A DNA stretch of 64,000 nucleotides from Adhaeribacter pallidiroseus (lineage in GTDB: Bacteria > Bacteroidota > Bacteroidia > Cytophagales > Hymenobacteraceae): positions 4,340,001 through 4,404,000 of the forward strand of contig NZ_QASA01000001.1 of assembly GCF_003340495.1 (NCBI RefSeq), written 5' to 3'. Below are positions 61,263 to 64,000 of this stretch, piece by piece. The notes below the pieces were generated by a model, which did not search any database, was not told the DNA's origin, and worked only from the letters and a program-made list of their open reading frames with translations. Each line of letters begins with the position of its first letter. Within the stretch, counting starts at the first letter, position 1. The translations under genes were made by a program, and so were the position numbers.

Positions 61263-63287
61263 TTAATCGCGTTTACTCTTTAGTAATTTGCGCAGCTCAG
61301 CCAGTTCGTCGCGGAATTTGGCGGCTTGCAAAAAGTCGAGTTCCTTGGCGGCGCCTTCCATTTGCTTTTCTGTTTTCTTGATCAGCTTTTCGAGTTCCTC
61401 GCGCTTCATGTACTGTATAACCGGTTCCGCCGCGATCGATACTTCCGTTGGTCCGGCGTACACTTTTGGCATAGCCCGCGAATCGGCAACCGTGGTTTGT
61501 TCAAATATTTCTTCTTTGGATTTCCGTACCGTAGTTGGGGTAATACCGTGCGCCTCGTTATAAGCCATCTGCACGGCTCGCCGACGGTTGGTTTCGTCGA
61601 TGGTACGCTGCATGGAACCCGTCATCCGATCGGCGTACATTATTACTTTGCCTTTGCTGTTCCGGGCCGCCCGGCCGGTGGTTTGTATCAGGGAGCGTTG
61701 ATCGCGCAGGAAACCTTCTTTATCGGCATCCAGCACCGCTACCAACGATACTTCCGGTAAATCCAAACCTTCGCGCAGCAGATTAACGCCAATTAACACG
61801 TCGATGTGGCCCAGGCGCAGTTCCCGTAAAATCTCCACCCGGTCCAGGGATTTAATTTCCGAGTGAATGTACTTTACTTTGATGTTGAGTTTCTCCATGT
61901 ACTTGGAAAGCTCTTCGGCCATGCGTTTGGTAAGCGTAGTCACGAGTATCCGGTCGCCCATTTTAATGCGCTCGTCAATTTCGTCGAGTAAATCATCTAC
62001 CTGGTTCAGGCTAGGCCGTATTTCAATTTCCGGATCTAATAAACCGGTTGGCCGGATAATTTGCTCCACCACTACCCCACCCGATTTTTGCAATTCGTAA
62101 TCGCCGGGCGTGGCGCTCACAAATATGGTTTGGCGCATCATCGACTCAAACTCGTTAAAAGTCAGCGGCCGGTTATCCATGGCAGATGGCAACCGGAAAC
62201 CCCATTCTACCAGGGCCGTTTTCCGGGAACGGTCGCCGCCCCACATGGCCCGTACCTGCGGCGTAGTGGCGTGGCTTTCGTCAATCACCATCAAATAATC
62301 TTCCGGAAAATAATCCAGCAAACAGAAAGGCCGGGCGCCGGGAGTGCGCCGGTCGAAATAACGCGAATAGTTCTCAATGCCGGAGCAATAGCCCAGTTCC
62401 CGAATCATTTCCAGGTCGAATTCGGTGCGTTCTTTTATGCGTTTGGCTTCTTCGTCGCGGCTGTCTTTTAAAAAATACTCGTGTTGCGCCACTAAATCAA
62501 ACTGGATTTCGCGGATAGCTTGCTGCATCACATCCTGGCCAGTCACGAATAAGTTAGCCGGATACAAAGCGACTTGTTCTTCTTCGGCTATTTTTTTACC
62601 CGAAGCCGGGTCAATGCGCTGAATCGACTCAATCTCGTCGCCGAAAAAGTAGATGCGGTAAGCAAAGTCAGCATAGGCCGGGAAGATATCTACCGTATCG
62701 CCTTTCACCCGGAACGTGCCGCGGGTAAATTCTACCTCGGTACGGCTATACAAAATTTGCACAAACTGGTACAACAGCTGGTTGCGGCTAAATTTACGCC
62801 CCGGTTGCAGGTAAATCACGTTTTTCCCAAATTCTTCGGGGTTACCAATACCGTAAATACACGACACCGAAGCCACCACAATAATATCGCGCCGGCCGGA
62901 TAATAACGAAGAGGTGCAATGCAAACGTAGCTTTTCAATTTCTTCGTTAATCGCTAAGTCTTTCTCTATAAAGGTGTTGGAAGAAGCAATGTACGCTTCG
63001 GGCTGGTAATAATCGTAGTACGAGATAAAATACTCGACAGCATTCTGCGGAAAAAACTGCTTGAACTCTCCGTAAAGCTGGGCCGCCAGCGTTTTGTTAT
63101 GGCACAATACCAAAGCGGGCCGTTGCACCTGTTGGATAACGTTGGCTACGGTAAAGGTTTTACCGGTACCCGTAGCTCCCAAAAGCACTTGCGCGGGCTC
63201 GCCGTTTTGCACACCCTCTACTAACTGGGCAATGGCTTTGGGCTGGTCGCCGGTAGGTTTAAATTCTGAAGTTAATTTAAAATCCAT
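61263..63287 (-). CDS. uvrB: excinuclease ABC subunit B
   Basis: This 674-residue DNA-repair helicase-like protein verifies damage and loads UvrC. The Walker A motif is GATGTGKT at 37-44. The damage-verifying beta-hairpin region is YYDYYQPEAYIASSNTFIEK (about 92-111), Walker B includes MVIDESH, the helicase motifs VTTLTKRMAEELSKYM and QTTGRAARNSKGKVIMYADR are present, and a C-terminal UVR coiled-coil (ELEKLIKKTEKQMEGAAKEL) ends the protein. The length and all motifs are normal, so it should be functional. The start ATG at 63287 gives the typical N-terminus FKLTSEFKPTGDQPKAI. Confidence 0.98.
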   Translation of the reverse strand: MDFKLTSEFKPTGDQPKAIAQLVEGVQNGEPAQVLLGATGTGKTFTVANVIQQVQRPALVLCHNKTLAAQLYGEFKQFFPQNAVEYFISYYDYYQPEAYIASSNTFIEKDLAINEEIEKLRLHCTSSLLSGRRDIIVVASVSCIYGIGNPEEFGKNVIYLQPGRKFSRNQLLYQFVQILYSRTEVEFTRGTFRVKGDTVDIFPAYADFAYRIYFFGDEIESIQRIDPASGKKIAEEEQVALYPANLFVTGQDVMQQAIREIQFDLVAQHEYFLKDSRDEEAKRIKERTEFDLEMIRELGYCSGIENYSRYFDRRTPGARPFCLLDYFPEDYLMVIDESHATTPQVRAMWGGDRSRKTALVEWGFRLPSAMDNRPLTFNEFESMMRQTIFVSATPGDYELQKSGGVVVEQIIRPTGLLDPEIEIRPSLNQVDDLLDEIDERIKMGDRILVTTLTKRMAEELSKYMEKLNIKVKYIHSEIKSLDRVEILRELRLGHIDVLIGVNLLREGLDLPEVSLVAVLDADKEGFLRDQRSLIQTTGRAARNSKGKVIMYADRMTGSMQRTIDETNRRRAVQMAYNEAHGITPTTVRKSKEEIFEQTTVADSRAMPKVYAGPTEVSIAAEPVIQYMKREELEKLIKKTEKQMEGAAKELDFLQAAKFRDELAELRKLLKSKRD

Positions 63288-63588
63288 GCAGATTTTTTAA
63301 AATTCGTTAATAGATTATAACAATTTACAACCTCGCAGAGTTGCCAAGCTTCCAGAATATTTTAGGAGAAAAGACGCATTTGGCCGTGCTAAAATAACTG
63401 TTTTAGATAACGAATTTATTCTTCTGTTCTGATCTTTTTGGTTTGCTCATAAACCAGATTATGTGGTTCTGTTCTCCTTATTTGGTACGTTATCATTAAA
63501 AGATGCCCGGGTAAAAGTAAACGAAGTAAAAAAGCCATTCGGGTAGAATGGCTTTATATTTTTAAATCCTTTAAAATTTAAGATTTGT
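63288..63588. other. intergenic region upstream of uvrB
   Basis: About 300 AT-rich bases hold the uvrB promoter region, where no clear box was found, and the terminator of the gene to the right (63527-63558). Confidence 0.5.
63527..63558 (-). terminator. terminator of the outer-membrane-type gene
   Basis: A stem (aaagccattc at 63531-63540 with gaatggcttt at 63546-63555) gives on the - strand a hairpin followed by a run of T. Confidence 0.8.
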
Positions 63589-64000
63589 TTACAGCCTTAC
63601 CGAAAAGCCAACGTTTACGGTATAATCCGAGAAAGCCGCATCGCCTTGCACGAAGGTTTGCCGGATCACGGAATTTTCTTTGTCGGTTACGCTTTGCGTA
63701 CGATTACGCACCAAAGCCACGGGTACTGTCGCAAATAAATTTACTTTTTTAAATTGATACGTTAAACCCGGTTCCGCGGACTAAATATAACCGGGTCGCC
63801 GGAAATCGCCACTGCCGCCAATCAGGTCGTACACTGGTATACCTTCTAAGCGCATTCCTGCCGATACAACCAGGCTGCGGCGCGAATAATTGATCCCGGC
63901 CCGGCCCATGTACTGGTCGGGCACACTCATAATTGCTTCGTTGGCTAAGGTAGCGCTTACTAACTCACGGTAGGTGCGCACGCCGTTTTGTTCCCGGGGG
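63589..64000 (-). pseudogene. 3' end of an outer-membrane-type protein gene with in-frame TAG
   Basis: Only the C-terminal part is in the window. On the - strand the protein reads VRTYRELVSATLANEAIMSV, YMGRAGINYSRRSLVVSAGM, GGSGDFRRPGYI, then a TAG at 63781-63783. In the same frame it continues SAEPGLTYQFKKVNLFATVP, ALVRNRTQSVTD, GDAAFSDYTVNVGFSVRL and a TAA at 63589-63591. The part after TAG clearly belongs to the same protein: alternating strands, barrel-like end. The single stop suggests a nonsense mutation or a sequencing error. The family is a Bacteroidota outer-membrane or periplasmic beta-strand protein that I cannot name. Confidence 0.7.

Overview
The window looks like chromosomal DNA of a Bacteroidota bacterium, most probably a Cytophagales / Hymenobacteraceae member close to Adhaeribacter. 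That genus guess is an inference from gene content, not a computed placement. The signs are SusC/SusD pairs, a sigma/FecR pair, many lipoprotein signal peptides, TAnnTTTG-type promoter boxes, weak Shine-Dalgarno sequences, and fused ThuA/sugar-dehydrogenase/PKD/cytochrome proteins. About 50 genes or gene remnants can be supported. I saw no rRNA, tRNA, CRISPR array, phage or intact transposase.

1-26.3 kb is a carbohydrate-oxidation island, all on the + strand. It holds a SusC/SusD uptake pair, an ECF sigma factor, a FecR anti-sigma factor and a receptor stub that keeps only the STN signalling domain. Next comes a set of secreted DUF1080 (3-keto-disaccharide hydrolase family) proteins, beta-propeller dehydrogenase-like proteins with a C-terminal heme c or type-1 copper domain, and two giant tandem lipoproteins (ThuA, sugar dehydrogenase, PKD, cytochrome c, C-terminal beta domain). 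The [DUF1080, beta-propeller] gene pair occurs twice and flanks the tandem giants. An esterase and a degenerate ThuA paralogue close the island. Together these suggest extracytoplasmic oxidation of sugars with electrons passed to small redox domains.

26.3-44.5 kb is mixed. It has an AAC(3)-I-like acetyltransferase, an RND efflux operon on the - strand, two alpha/beta hydrolases, a DUF6157 protein, a sialate-O-acetylesterase pseudogene with several lesions, methionine aminopeptidase and an AraC/SDR pair. It also holds the most interesting locus: a 57-residue lipoprotein-like peptide ending in CPGCGMG, directly upstream of a DUF692 (multinuclear iron oxygenase) gene that carries an unrecognised C-terminal extension. 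This looks like a minimal two-gene RiPP system. A 3-methyladenine DNA glycosylase and a DUF4136 lipoprotein follow.

44.5-53.7 kb contains a cobalamin riboswitch with a BtuB-like receptor and a BtuG-like beta-propeller lipoprotein. After two small proteins comes a metal-handling group: an HMA-AraC regulator broken by a frameshift in an A-run, a His/Met-rich outer-membrane protein and a CDF cation exporter. The regulator and the outer-membrane gene are separated by an inverted pair of dispersed repeats.

53.7-64 kb holds a methyltransferase divergent from a LysR regulator, a B12-binding-type radical SAM protein, another copy of the dispersed repeat, two GNAT proteins, a zinc-ribbon/membrane-protein pair, an FMN reductase, uvrB, and the 3' end of an outer-membrane-type gene interrupted by an in-frame stop.

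Several families of palindromic intergenic repeats run through the window. One shows compensatory base changes in its two arms.
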